Below, piece by piece: positions 10,490-20,852 of a DNA stretch of 21,949 bases. Under the pieces are notes generated by a model that ran no database searches, was not told the origin of the DNA, and saw only the letters and a list, made by a program, of their open reading frames with translations. The stretch lies in NCBI GenBank assembly GCA_036897095.1, contig JAYMSP010002913.1, positions 1 to 21,949 of the forward strand, read 5' to 3'. Position numbers and translations under genes: made by a program. How positions within the stretch are numbered: position 1 is the stretch's first letter; every line of letters starts with the position of its first letter. This DNA comes from Plantago elongata. Its lineage: Eukaryota; Streptophyta; Magnoliopsida; Lamiales; Plantaginaceae.

Positions 10490-11104
10490 TTATTTTTTTA
10501 ATTTTTTTATCATATAACATACATAATTTTTTCTTTCATTTTTCTTAATATTGTATATTTTCGCTCTAATATATAATTTTTATTCTTAATTTCGAATTTT
10601 GGAACCGACTTAGTCTGTGGTGGAATTTTCCCCAACTATTCCTGAAGTGCAACATGACTATATCGGGATACTATAGACTAGTAGAAAGATGGGTAGGAAT
10701 GCAATTTTAACATATTTGATTGAATCTTGTTAGTGGTGCGTAAACAAAATGAAACAGGAGTTGGACGGAAGGAGTATTGAATTCTTTGCTACTCTAATAA
10801 GGTCAGAAGTCATCAACCGGATACCATGACATTTTGGTTACGAATCAAGCAAAATCATCTTAGTAGTTGGAGATTAGAGCAAACAAGATCGTTGATGTTG
10901 ATCATAAATGGACATAAGCAATCAGAATAAGCTATAAGTATAGCATTTGTATAGCACGGTGGCATTTAAAATTCCAATACATTATTCAACTGATATTCAA
11001 ACAAAAGAAACTCATACTTTGGTCCAGAGAGAATTCATAGAGAGGCTGCAAATTACCCCAACAAAAATGACAAACAATCATGAAAAGAGGAATTGCAGAT
11101 ATAT

Positions 11105-11299
11105 CTATTCTTCTGAAGGAACGACGACGGAGATTTCACCCTTGTTGTAGAGGTCATAAAATGCTCTGATTTTCCTCTGCTCATTCCAGTGGTGCATCTT
11201 CCACACAGTACCTGCAGCGAGACCGAGCGCAGTTGCAATGAGAATCTCCTTGACCACACTTGGTCCTTTCAGAGTCACATGAGGAACCCTACCAGCCAT
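11105..11299 (-). CDS. COX5C: Cytochrome c oxidase subunit 5C
   Basis: An uninterrupted 64-residue protein contains the family-defining blocks TLKGPSVVKEI, GLAAGTVWKMHHWNEQRK and AFYDLYNKGEISVVV, with an acidic end PSEE. The length equals that of known plant COX5C proteins (63-64 aa). Residues 18-36 form a single hydrophobic membrane segment, and the rest is basic then acidic. It is a small nuclear-encoded subunit of mitochondrial complex IV in the inner membrane. The start codon at 11297-11299 lies 25 nt inside the second exon, which begins at 11324 after a TTGCAG acceptor. The intron therefore lies entirely in the 5' leader, as in known COX5C genes. No defect is seen. Its minus-strand neighbours, PAG1 and the glutamate receptor-like gene, are unrelated in function. 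Confidence 0.96.
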   Translation of the reverse strand: MAGRVPHVTLKGPSVVKEILIATALGLAAGTVWKMHHWNEQRKIRAFYDLYNKGEISVVVPSEE

Positions 11300-11324
11300 T
11301 TAGTCTCCCTTAGTCTTTATGTAC

Positions 11325-13624
11325 CTGCAATAGTTGTCCGTTAAACTACAGACAAACTGTATCCAGAAAATGTTTCATGCTACAAGAAAACACGATCGAG
11401 TATCTTCCCAATATGTGCATGAGTTGTGAACAGAGAGCTGCAAATAGCTCAAGTAATTAAGTAGTACAAATAACTTAATTCACAAAGTTTGATGCTTTTG
11501 CAGGTGGCTAACATACGAACACTGATACATCACTTAATCCTAAAGCTCATTAGAAAATTTTGAATTGTCACAGGACTTTATCTTTGGATCTAAAGAAGAT
11601 AAACAAGAAACTAAACATCGCCGTGTAACAAAAACAGTTTTGAACACCTTGCTTTACAAGGCCCAAGCTTCGCCAAGCAACCAACCACACTATTTATCTA
11701 ACTCATGACAGAATTTAGCTGCCCAAAATTCTGAAGGAAGACCTAACACTTAACAGGATATGCTGATATATAATGAATAGCTTCTAGACAGTTTTTGGTC
11801 AACTTCAGCATAATCTCAGAAGGCATACCTCAGTAACCGATTTTCGAATTATAATTAGCATCCCAGTATTTTGAAGTGAGACAAATAACTAGGTGAAAGT
11901 CAACCAACATACTGAAATTACACTATGCACAATCAACAGCTTCAAAACAGTATTCCTCCAACTCAGTTGCATTAAACACACACTTCAGTAAAATCATGAT
12001 CTTCTTGTGGGCTACGATACGAGTACAGTATATAAACACAAAATAGGTACAACTACTTGGGATATTTATCACGATGAAAAGAGATAGTAGGCAAGAAGTA
12101 TTAAAAAAGAAGCAGCTTTTATTATATCAGAATTTCCAAGTACACTCCGGATTATAGTTACACTAGCTTAACTTGATAGTGATAGAATATATTATTCACA
12201 ATAATTGTAACATTCTAGTTATTCTTACCCGAGAGTACGTGCAAGTTCTCATGAAATAAAATATCTCCCTTGTTTAGAACTACTTGACTAATATCTCATT
12301 GATCCTAATAAATCTTCTTGTGGTTGTACCTACTATTTGTCTGTAAACTATACATGAATACTCTAGAATTTTATGGTGAATAATATCTTATCTCACTAAC
12401 AAGGACTGTACCATGATATAATATCTGTAATAGCTATAGCATGTGAGAACAGTAAATAATATCCCTCAAATTTACCATGTTAATATGCAATAGAGTTTTA
12501 GTAGTAGTATGAGTAGAGGGGCTAGGTACTTGTTACAACCAAGCTAGCTGAGCGAGATAGAATGAGTCACTGAGTATCATCCTGGCCCGGTTTACATGTA
12601 AGTTTTCATATAACGAAGGCTTCCCCTTGTTTCATACTCACCTACTGCAATCTCCTTGATCCGGATAAACTTCCTAAGCGATTATATCTACTTTACTGTA
12701 TGCATGTAAACTTGTTATTCAACTAACATATGTCGTATTAGCCATTACATTAGACGCTGCCAATGAGGTTCAGTTTTTCATGGTAAGATCGGTTAAATGA
12801 CAAGGAACTTCATAACAGCAAGCATGCAAAATTGGTCTTGAGAATCCAAGACAGTTTTAAAAAATCATATATCTTCAAATTTGGTCAAATTTATTTTATC
12901 TTGACAAACTTTTGGACACAATTAAACTCCATAATGTTGAAAACTATCAAAAGAAGAAAACTAACGGAGATATTTTAAGTTATCCCAGACGCGATATTAG
13001 GTTAATTGCTATCCTGCTGGATGCAAAAGTTATTCAAGAAATTTAGCAATGTACAGAAGAACAAAGATACGTTCCCCCAGTATCGGCAGCTTAGAAATAA
13101 AAAGAAAGCATCACAACTACAGTATAGGTAACCTACCTTGTTAATTAAAACCCATATGTCAGTAAACAAATCGCTAGCGTTCACATAATGCTTCTATTCT
13201 CTTGGAAGAGTTTGAACTCTGTTCGATACAAAATATTAAATACCCAATAACAAACTCAAAGGGGAATAAGAGCACCTCTAGACCTTGAAAACAATTCCTG
13301 ATTTGTAGTATAGTACGAAACAAGCCATAAACTCTAAACGATAAGCTTTTATGCCGAAAATTAAATTACTCGTGTATTATTAACAGTCTAATCCGTATTC
13401 ACAGTTGAATAAAAGATATTATAGAAGAAACTGCCAAACACAACACAACAGGCTATAAACAATCAATCTCAGCTAAAGGATGAACCAGAAACAATTTGCC
13501 TATAAAAAAAAATGAAACAGAAAGCGTACGCCATTGGTTTCATAGAGTTACCGGATCGAAAATCGGACGATGGAAACGCATAGATAGAGAATTGCAAATA
13601 CGAAAAGGAAAAGGGAATTCATAC
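11325..13624 (-). other. COX5C leader intron (2.3 kb)
   Basis: Read on the minus strand, the intron starts GTATGAATTC after TTTCAAG (exon border at 13625) and ends TATTGCAG before 11324. Plant COX5C genes are known for a leader intron that strongly raises expression, so the presence of one supports the model. Its 2,300 bp hold no convincing coding sequence, only AT-rich DNA and the diverged duplication at 12227-12349 and 12580-12711. The acceptor is clear; the donor is my best choice and needs a transcript. Confidence 0.7.
12227..12711. repeat. Diverged direct duplication inside the COX5C leader intron
   Basis: The segments 12227-12349 and 12580-12711 align along their length. Shared anchors are CCCG, GT(G/A)CAAG-like then TTCTCAT/TTTTCAT, CCTTGTTT, TGATCC, ATAAAT/CTTC and GTAAACT, in the same order and similar spacing. 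Identity is perhaps 60-65% by eye. It could be two old copies of one repeat family or an ancient local duplication. Confidence 0.5.
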
Positions 13625-13785
13625 CTTGAAATCGAAACTTAGAATCGAGATCGAGAGAGGATGAAAGATCGAGAAAACCTGTAACGAAAGAGTAGAATCA
13701 GATGGTGTGTTACCAGATCAGAGAGACAGAGAGAAAGAGATGAGAGAGTTTTCTTACCCTAGATACTGTGGACTCGGCTCGGTGA
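13625..13785 (-). other. COX5C 5' leader exon (approximate 5' end)
   Basis: On the minus strand this is strongly CT-rich (runs such as CTCTCTCATCTCTTTCTCTC) and ends TTTCAAG before a GTATGA donor, typical of a plant 5' UTR exon. The 3' border at 13625 is read from the splice donor. The 5' end near 13780 is guessed from a TATA-like stretch at 13813-13826. Confidence 0.55.
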
Positions 13786-13812
13786 AACAAATTTCTCTGC
13801 CTAGAAACACAA

Positions 13813-13826
13813 TAAATATAATATAC
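13813..13826 (-). promoter_or_regulatory. TATA-like element of COX5C
   Basis: The minus strand reads TATATTATATTTAT about 30 bp before the CT-rich leader exon. Spacing and sequence fit a TATA box, but the region is AT-rich, so chance is possible. Confidence 0.35.
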
Positions 13827-14012
13827 TCCTCCCCACCCAATTTTAACTATTCAACAAATTCAGAGTTTTTTATTATATTAATTTTTTTCATCTTAAATTA
13901 TTCAACATATTCTAATATACAAAAAATTTCAAGACGAATATAGTATAACCAATATCAAATGAAAGTAATGTATGCATCTATATACCAACCTTAAAATTTT
14001 AGTACTATATGA

Positions 14013-14177
14013 TGCATTGTCTTTGCAGTGGTGGTGCCGGTGAGTATATCCCAGATTCTAGTATATGATATCAGACGTCTGGTGGTAAATTTTGTGAATC
14101 TTAAACTTCAAGTTATCTGTCGAGAAGTGGATCTTACAGCTGATCTTTTGTCCAAACTTGCAAGCCCTCGATTTTGA
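14013..14177 (+). pseudogene. LINE-type RNase H domain remnant, C-terminal
   Basis: A 54-codon open stretch from 14013 (just after an in-frame stop) to the TGA at 14175-14177 encodes a tail with VICREVDLTADLLSKLASP. This matches the REaN.vAD.LAK pattern at the end of the RNase H domain in plant LINE elements and LINE-derived genes. The match is ordered and ends at a natural stop, but only the last ~50 residues are present, as expected for a 5'-truncated insertion. I did not find a poly(A) tail or target duplication. It lies between the COX5C promoter and the 3' end of the receptor gene. Confidence 0.5.
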
Positions 14178-15029
14178 CAAGGTGTAGTTCCCCCAACCCC
14201 TACTCATGTACCACTTAGGATGATGTTTAGGATTTTGTCAACCAGCATACGTGACTTTTAGCATACGTGACTTTTGGCATGTATGTACAAAGAACTTGTG
14301 GAAGAAACAACCAGCAGTGTTGTTACTTTCTGGACAATGTTTGTTTTGAAATATTAGAAATTATCTTAATATTTTAAAAAGTGTTTGTACATATAAGAAC
14401 TGATAAAAATTCAAGCCCAAAACCATCAAATAACAAGAAAATAACAAACTAAAACATGCTAGAAATCAATAAAAGTTGAAATAATTCTGCCACTTTGTCG
14501 GATATGTATCTAAGTCTCACGGCCCGAATAATGTATTGTATGATATTGTGTGATAACTACTCTTCTAAGAAAATTAAAAAATAATTCTATATTAAACACC
14601 ATTTTATATAAATTACAATTCATTCGATTATTGTTATTTATCATTAAATTTTTCCGTATTATATAGTAATGTTGTTTTGTTCCATTATGGTTCACACCCA
14701 TATGCTATGGCAGTTAGTAGGGTGAGAGTGTTGCCCCATTCAAATGTAGTACCATCACATGATGTTCAGTTTCAGAATCAGAAACAACCAAGCACATCCT
14801 AAATCACTGAGACTCAATAGAAAGCCAAGGTCTTAAGCTTGAATAGGCTCCAAATTCTTCCTACTATATTGCATCAACTGATCAACATGTCAATAAGACA
14901 ATAACACAAGGAGAAATTCTCTTTACACTGTTCTAGAAATCATTTTATTACAGTTTACAGAAAATTAGTGCCCTACAGAACTTTTCAGACAAATATTTTG
15001 AAAAGTTCATTCTAGCTAGCTTACACACT
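14178..15029. other. Intergenic AT-rich DNA and 3' UTR of the receptor gene
   Basis: The last 150-200 bases before 15030 are the likely 3' UTR of the minus-strand glutamate receptor-like gene. Apart from the 16-bp tandem repeat at 14245-14276 I see no gene, RNA or repeat. Confidence 0.5.
14245..14276. repeat. 16-bp tandem repeat, two copies
   Basis: GCATACGTGACTTTTA (14245-14260) is followed directly by GCATACGTGACTTTTG (14261-14276), then GCAT. Each unit holds TACGTGAC, which contains the ACGTG core of ABRE-like sites. The position next to a LINE remnant makes a transposon origin as likely as a regulatory one. Confidence 0.85.
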
Positions 15030-18000
15030 CTAGGTATCAACATGCACATTTTCTTGATGACCAGTTGGTCTTGTTCTGCCTGGAGGAGCAGCTTGTTCTT
15101 CTCTATCACCACTACTCTCTTCTACAGTTGCACTATCTATATCATGTTCCAAAACTGGAGCCACTGTACTTGAGCTAGGATTTTCAATACTAGTGCTAGG
15201 GCTAGGACTTGTGAGTTCTACATCCTCAATGTCTCTATGTTTAGAATGGAATGATCTCGGATCCCGTTCATCAAAATGCTTGAATATTGCTCTAACCTTT
15301 GACCACGTTGTGGTGTCAGAGTTTGCGATCCTTGTAATGAATCCTCTGCTCTCGTACGCATACTTGGCTAACGAGACAATGACACAAGTTGCAGTGATAG
15401 CCCCTGTGGTTGCAAAAAGCATTTGGAAACTCCGTAATGGGATGCTGTAGCTGACCATGCTATCTAGTCCGGCACAATTCTGGTATTTCATCAACTGTGC
15501 TGCAATATCCGACAACCTACCGTTCTCTGTCAGCTCAATTATAGCACGAGAAACATCAGTAACTATCGGTGAGTCCTTTCCAAAAAAAAAAGCATATCCC
15601 TCAGTAGGAAAGGTTGGGCCGACTATCGAGTACTTATTGCAGTTGTACTTAGCTAGAAAGAGATCGGTAAATGGCTTTACTGAAAAAAGTGCTGATATAC
15701 CGCCTTTTTCGCTTCCTTTCATTAAAGCTTCATCCATATCATCCGGGTTGTCATATGTCCTAATTTTGGACTCATCAAATCCTTGTTCTATCAGGAAACT
15801 ACGAATAAAGGACCCTTTACGACAGCCAACATAATCTTTTTTCCTGAGAATCCCCGGTTGTAGACCTTCTACGGTTAGTTTAGCTGAAAGGCTTGCTGTG
15901 TAGGTTGAAGCCAGTATCATGACAACAAACACCCAGACAATCATGACCAATCGAGAGAAGTTGCTCACTATCCGTTCCCCTGTAATGTACATAGATCATG
16001 ACGTAAAGACCAAAAGTATAGCATAGGGAAACTTTGTTACCGAAGAAAAGAAAACTCACTCTGCGCGTACACCAATGACATGAAGGGAAAGTAAAAGATC
16101 ATTCCAGCATGTTGTGCTGGTGAACCCCTGTAAGCACTGTTGAACCTATGTTCAAGAATCCAAATAGCAAGACCGGTGAACATGAAGAGTGCGATGGAAC
16201 TTAACCATAGTTCATTGCTGAGGGGCTTTAGGAAAAACCATTTATCACTTGTAGTTTTCTTCATGACCATATTAATCCCTCCTTGAGTAAATGGAAGAGT
16301 GAATTCAACATATTTTGATCTTTTATATGTGATTGAAATGTCCCCAACAGCACCATCATATGTCTGAGAACATAACACAGAATCAAAATCGGTTTGAAGA
16401 AACAAAAACATAAAACGAGGGTGTAGTTGCATTCATACCTGAAGAGAAACTTGATGCGGGAATTCATCATAATTCTCTGCAGTCGGGTCACTAAGTTTCT
16501 GAATCGGAATGTAATCATATGGCATGGCATATGGCAGAGCTTTCATGACCGCATCGAACATATCTATGAAGCAACCACTGACTTTTGTTGCGTTAGTCTC
16601 AGGGTCTATTTTCACTTGAACAAACTCTGGAAAACCAGCTTTTAGTGGCACAGCAATCTTAAGCTTCTTGGAACTGACTGGAACACCCCATCCCTTTGGC
16701 TTATCTGTTGGGTCTCCAGGAAACATAACACGCCTCGACTTTTTCAACAGAATTCCCTCAGAAGGTGTCCACATTCCGACCTCTCTCTCACTATTTCCAA
16801 CAACATTTAGTATCCGGAAGGTTGAAGGCTTTGGCTGCTGTCCATTAACAAGATGGAACTTTCCAGCAAGTCCATCAAATGTAACATCTGACATGGCTTG
16901 TTGAAATTTTGGGCCTGCTTTTGATACTTGAGTCGTAAAGGGATTCGTAGAGTTAGAGATACTTGATATCTGCTGTGAACTTGGTTCTCTAAATCCAACT
17001 CTTTCTGCAGCCATAGCCATTGCCCACATAGCATCATAAGCCCACATGGCATAAAGGCTAAACTCCACTCGCGAAGAGTCCGGATTATCATGAAGAAACT
17101 GCCTCGTCCATCTCTTATCAACAGATGTGAGCTTATCTGATTTTCGGATCAGAGGCTTTACACCAATAACTCCTTCCATGCTTTCAATAACATATGGATC
17201 CAGTGAGTGAAATAGATCCATAACACCAGTAGTTACAATCCACACATAGCCTTCACTCATCATTCCTACCTCTTTCACCTTCGGAAAGAATCTGGAAGCA
17301 AGAGAACTTGACATATGCACCACAAATACTCTTGTTTGCAATGTTTTCATCTCATAAAGCTTTTTGAGCAAATAATCATCAGTTGCTGAAACAGGAATGA
17401 CACTTATGTGTGAAATTCGTGCATTGACAGCTTGCAATTCATTTGTCAGCGAAGGTATTATGCCGTTTCCGTAATCTGTATCTTCACTTACGATAACAAC
17501 TTGGGTCCACTTGTAGTATTCAATTATAGCAGAAACTGCACCAACTTGAGCTGAGTCCCCCAAAGCAGCCTGAACAAAATAAGCACTTTGAGGTTGCAGT
17601 GATGGACTTGTTGCAGAAAATGAAATGATTGGCACATTTGCTTTCGCTCCAAGTCCAATCACAAAGCTCGCTTGTGAAGATTTTTGAGGACCGATTATTG
17701 CATCGACTTCTGCATTCTTCAATAAATCGAGAGCTGCATCATTACAAAATGGTTTCATAAGTCATAACAAATAAAAAGAATCAGATTTGCAGAGGATATC
17801 ACCAAATTTGTGTCAACTGATTTTAAAATAAAAAAAAGCCAAAAGATCCACCTTGTCTGTATCTTAACTTGTGAAAAAACGAAAAGTAGCACATTAAAAA
17901 AAGCAAATACCAAAGGCTACAGCATTAACCACTTGTCCATTTGCATCTCGTATCTGAAGCTGAAGTCTTGTTGTGTAGTTACTGTTGACAGAATAAAAAT

Positions 18001-18178
18001 CAGAGATGGCAAGTGACAAGCTAGTCTGTGCCATACGGCCGACCACTGAATCTAAATCAAGAATGGCGCCAACTCGAACTGTAGTACTGTTTTGTGCAGT
18101 GCACAGACAGAAAAGTAAGGATGGTAGGAAGACAAACAAAATTGAGGTCAACATATCCTTAATCAGAAATTTATACAC
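15030..18178 (-). CDS. Glutamate receptor-like cation channel (GLR family)
   Basis: Four exons, 18178-17911, 17733-16439, 16363-16060 and 15979-15030, have consistent phases (1, 0, 1) and encode 938 residues, normal for plant GLRs. In order: a hydrophobic signal peptide (about 9-29); an extracellular receptor/periplasmic-binding-like domain with ALDLLKNAEVDAIIGP (about 90-105) and IISFSATSP; ligand-binding lobe S1 with FTLPFTQGGINM (542-553); M1 (about 574-592); pore helix (about 608-621); M3 ending YTASL (649-653); lobe S2; M4 (about 809-831); and a Ser-rich cytosolic tail (832-938). Plant GLRs are amino-acid-gated, calcium-permeable channels in plasma or internal membranes used in wound, pollen and root signalling. 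The look is closest to clade II (GLR2.x), which is a guess. Met1 at 18176-18178 and Met9 at 18152-18154 are both possible starts. No break is seen. Confidence 0.95.
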
Positions 18179-19295
18179 TCCATTAATTTAGGTAACAAAG
18201 CAATTTATATATGCATACTTTTCTGTGTTATAAAATTGCATGATTGCTACATCACAATTTGGACAGGTAGAATCTTGAATTGGTCCACCTCAACTCTCAT
18301 AATTTACAGATTAAACTGCAAACATTGTTGTCAAGTAGGCAATTACTTAATAAAAACTCTTATGTACTACAAGACTTTGATCATTTCAGCATTCTGGTAA
18401 GAACTTCTAACAAGAGACTAAATTGAACAAGACGAGAATGACATCGTTTTCGAATCAGGACAGTATCTAGCATTTATTTTTCTCCCTACAAAGTACAAAC
18501 AAATCAAACAGGGCCATCATGGACCACTAAACTACCAGAAATTGCACGAGATCTAGACCATTTTGACTGACAAATTTCATGAGTAGATTTAGTTTTAATA
18601 ATTCTAGTAAAGAACTGAAATTGTGCCTGCTTGACTTGTAGAAAGAATTGACTTGCAGAATACATGCATACTTGCTAAAAAAAACTTTTAGTTGGAAAAA
18701 ACAAAGGAAGTATCAGAATCTGATGAATTGCCACTTAATTACTCATAATAGTACTTCAAATACAAGAACGAACTCAAAAGTCAAGTCAGCAAATTAATTA
18801 CAATGCATCTTACATGGAAGGAGTTGACTTTGTAAGTGTTTTAAGTGATGTGGTTTTCTTATAATTAATGCAAAACCGCGTAGTTGATCATTTGCTTGAA
18901 AAGAACACTGACTAAAAATTCACATAACATTTCCACTAAAAAACAAGTATGATCGTGATGTATCATATGGCTTCAATAGCTGGATTATCTCCTAATCCAA
19001 AAGAAGATGAAAAGCTAAGAAGTACAACAATGTTCACAGGTTACTGTAAAACCGAAACAAAGAATGAGAGAACCAATTCTAACAGTAACAAATATCTCAA
19101 AGAACGTATGAAAAAGGCTCAATATGTAACCTGGAGCACAAACATCAGGCCATTCGACATACAACAAAAGTTCATATCTTCATCCATAAATGAAAAGCAG
19201 AAAAAGTAACATTAGCCAGTACCAGGTCTTTCAAATCCATATAATTAGCCAAAAACGTTGGCACAAAATTGTTAGATGAAACAATCACACTTTCT
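18179..19295. other. Promoter of the glutamate receptor-like gene and AT-rich spacer
   Basis: No credible coding sequence on either strand. A TATA-like site and five TTGACT/AGTCAA W-box cores (18563, 18631, 18648, 18779 and 18824) are the only features I can point to. Confidence 0.5.
18203..18211 (-). promoter_or_regulatory. TATA box candidate of the receptor gene
   Basis: The minus strand reads TATATAAAT, 25-33 bp upstream of Met1. If used, transcription would start close to or just past Met1, which would favour Met9 as the start. A second candidate, TTTTATAAC (18227-18235), would leave room for Met1. Confidence 0.45.
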
Positions 19296-19298
19296 TCA

Positions 19299-19865
19299 TG
19301 GACTACAAATCATAATATCAGTGAGACAGAGAAAGTAGCCTATTGCATATGGTCTCAAATAATATGATCGTATATGTATTTTTTTGTGGAATCTCTTGTT
19401 GAAGTCACATAGTTTTTCCAAACATCCATCAGCAAGGTTGCAGTTTATTGGGTTTTCATCAGTTCTCATAACTAAAAAGGAGTCAACTTCATCATTCTTT
19501 TTCCTGGATGAGAGACAATACATGAGTTAATGGTTGAGCCATTCTTTCTCTTTACCTGAGCATATCGATGAACAAGATTAGAAAGATCGAGTCGATACTT
19601 AACAAACCACTCAGAATAATCCTTGGCGAGCTCATAGATATTGAACAGGGGTAGTATGCATTCAGCAAAATGCAAGTGATCACACGACTCCCCAAAGTCA
19701 CAACAATGAATACTATCTTGAAAATCTAGATAATCTGAATCCAATAAAGCATCAATTAGTAAAAACGAAAACAACGGTTTCTCTAATGGCAAAACATTCC
19801 AATCCCATGTGCGTAATCTTATAGAAAACTCCATAGAACAGGGTATTCCAGTAAAGAATGAATTC
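19299..19865 (-). pseudogene. F-box protein C-terminal remnant
   Basis: Read leftwards, two blocks fit the C-terminal associated region of plant F-box proteins of the At5g07610-like type. The first, about 19700-19557, is FGESCDHLHFAE then YELAKDYSEWFVKYRLDL. The second, from 19496, is EVDSFLVMRTDENP then NLADGCLEKLCDF. Between them is an intron-like stretch (GTAAAG donor after 19556). Its best acceptor (CCAG, exon from 19503) breaks the frame, but an AG 7 nt further (exon from 19496) restores it. An acceptor-like CTTTTAG lies at 19866-19872. No F-box domain is found upstream and the segment before the first block does not look like the family, so I call it a truncated, probably dead copy. The family call is from memory. 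Confidence 0.5.
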
Positions 19866-20304
19866 CTAAAAGAATGCAATGCAAGCAGAAAAAAAAATAA
19901 CCACAGTAACTGCAATTCTTTGTGGAATCTATCAAGGTCATCAGAGGTGGATACAATCGGTTACTTTACCGCTACCTTTTTACCATCAAGAGTGGCTTCA
20001 TACACCACACTCTCTGCACCTGTACACACAAACCCAGTCTAGTCTGTAAAACAAGATTGAATTCTCCAAACATTTACACCCAAAAAAATACCCAAGTTTC
20101 GATTTGTTGGCAAATTAGATCAAAAATCAATAACAGGAAACAGAGTGACAAATCTGGCGCACCTCTGATTTTACATGATATGAGCATTACCTAGCTAACA
20201 TTTTAGGTCACCTATTCAAAAATCCATTGAACAGTGTTTGCACAAGAACTGCATTCTATAAGACCACACCTCAGTTTCTCTCATTTTCCACTTAAAGCCC
20301 TAAA
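19866..20304. other. Non-coding spacer between F-box remnant and small ORF
   Basis: I find no coding similarity on either strand and no repeat. The last ~40 bases are pyrimidine-rich and lead into AAAGCCCTAAAATG at 20305, possibly a leader. Confidence 0.4.
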
Positions 20305-20637
20305 ATGTCTACTTCTTCCAAGTCCCAATCGAACTCCAATCCACCAAATCCATATGCCAAGATTCTTCATCTTATCCAAGAAATGAACACAATTGAGGAG
20401 AAGAGGATTGGGCTTGAATATAGGAAGATGGAAGAAAAGAAGCAAGCTCAGGCGAGGAGGCTTGAGTTTGAATACGAGAAGCTTGAGTTTATGCGATTCA
20501 AGATGGATAAGGAGTCTGAGAATACGAGAATGATTGTTGAGAGTCAACATCAAGCTAATACGTTGGTCAAGTTCAACATTCTGATTAAACTAGAAAACAA
20601 GTTCGATAGTGATGAGCTGTTTGGGAAACAATTGTAA
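20305..20637 (+). CDS. Hypothetical 110-residue charged-helix protein
   Basis: An intact frame opens with a Ser/Asn/Pro-rich tail (residues 1-20). It continues with a long, highly charged helix rich in Glu, Lys and Arg (about 25-80), including REKxEE-like heptads EEKRIGLEYRKMEEKKQ and ARRLEFEYEKLEFMRFKMDK. It ends SDELFGKQL. No membrane segment or catalytic motif is seen. Such helices resemble the coiled-coil tail of trihelix/Myb-like or NAM-associated proteins, including ORF1 of PIF/Harbinger elements, and Harbinger-like termini lie just downstream. It could be a small gene, the 3' end of a decayed transposon ORF, or a chance frame. Amino-acid composition is more gene-like than the surrounding DNA. 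Function unknown. Confidence 0.4.
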   Translation: MSTSSKSQSNSNPPNPYAKILHLIQEMNTIEEKRIGLEYRKMEEKKQAQARRLEFEYEKLEFMRFKMDKESENTRMIVESQHQANTLVKFNILIKLENKFDSDELFGKQL

Positions 20638-20659
20638 TCGATCTATTGTAATCGATCTA
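20632..20659. repeat. 14-bp tandem repeat, two copies
   Basis: TTGTAATCGATCTA occurs twice head to tail (20632-20645 and 20646-20659). The first copy contains the stop codon of the small reading frame at 20305-20637. Confidence 0.85.
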
Positions 20660-20852
20660 TTTGACTCGATAAACAGTGATTTGGCCTAAAATACAATTTA
20701 AATGACTCCATTTCAATTCCATTCCAAATCCAATTTCACCAAAATTCATCCAAATGCTCATTCAAATTATATACCAATCAGCCCCTTAATTACCGGTGGA
20801 GCATGCTATCTTCCAGGAGCTAAAGTCTGAGTTAGGAATATGATTTCTTTTA
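20638..20852. repeat. Possible terminal inverted repeat arms flanking TTA
   Basis: TACCAATCAGCCCC (20772-20785) followed by TTA faces TTA plus GGAGCCGATTGGTA (20850-20866) in inverse orientation, about 15 of 17 bases complementary. TTA next to a GC-rich terminus is what PIF/Harbinger (Tourist-like) insertions show, so these may be adjoining ends of two old elements. The left partner of the first arm was not found. Confidence 0.35.

Larger units (their letters stand above)
10179..11104. other. PAG1 promoter and leader, and COX5C 3' region
   Basis: The PAG1 leader should occupy roughly 10179-10300, which reads CT-rich on the minus strand. The rest holds the promoter motif and AT repeat listed separately and, from about 10900, the probable 3' UTR of COX5C. 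Nothing in it looks coding on either strand. Confidence 0.5.

Noticed and set aside
13681-13716. Possible tiny intron in the COX5C leader (GTAACA...GTTACAG on the minus strand)
   Set aside because: At about 35 bp it is shorter than plant introns can normally be.
13707-13943. Plus-strand 78-codon frame
   Set aside because: It runs over the COX5C leader and promoter on the opposite strand and reads as low-complexity AT-rich sequence.
15193-15834. Open frames on the plus strand opposite the last exon of the receptor gene
   Set aside because: They are antisense shadows of a clearly coding minus-strand exon and have no recognisable domains of their own.
18949-19209. Plus-strand 86-codon frame
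   Set aside because: Its composition follows the AT-rich DNA, and it has no domain, helix pattern or clear promoter.
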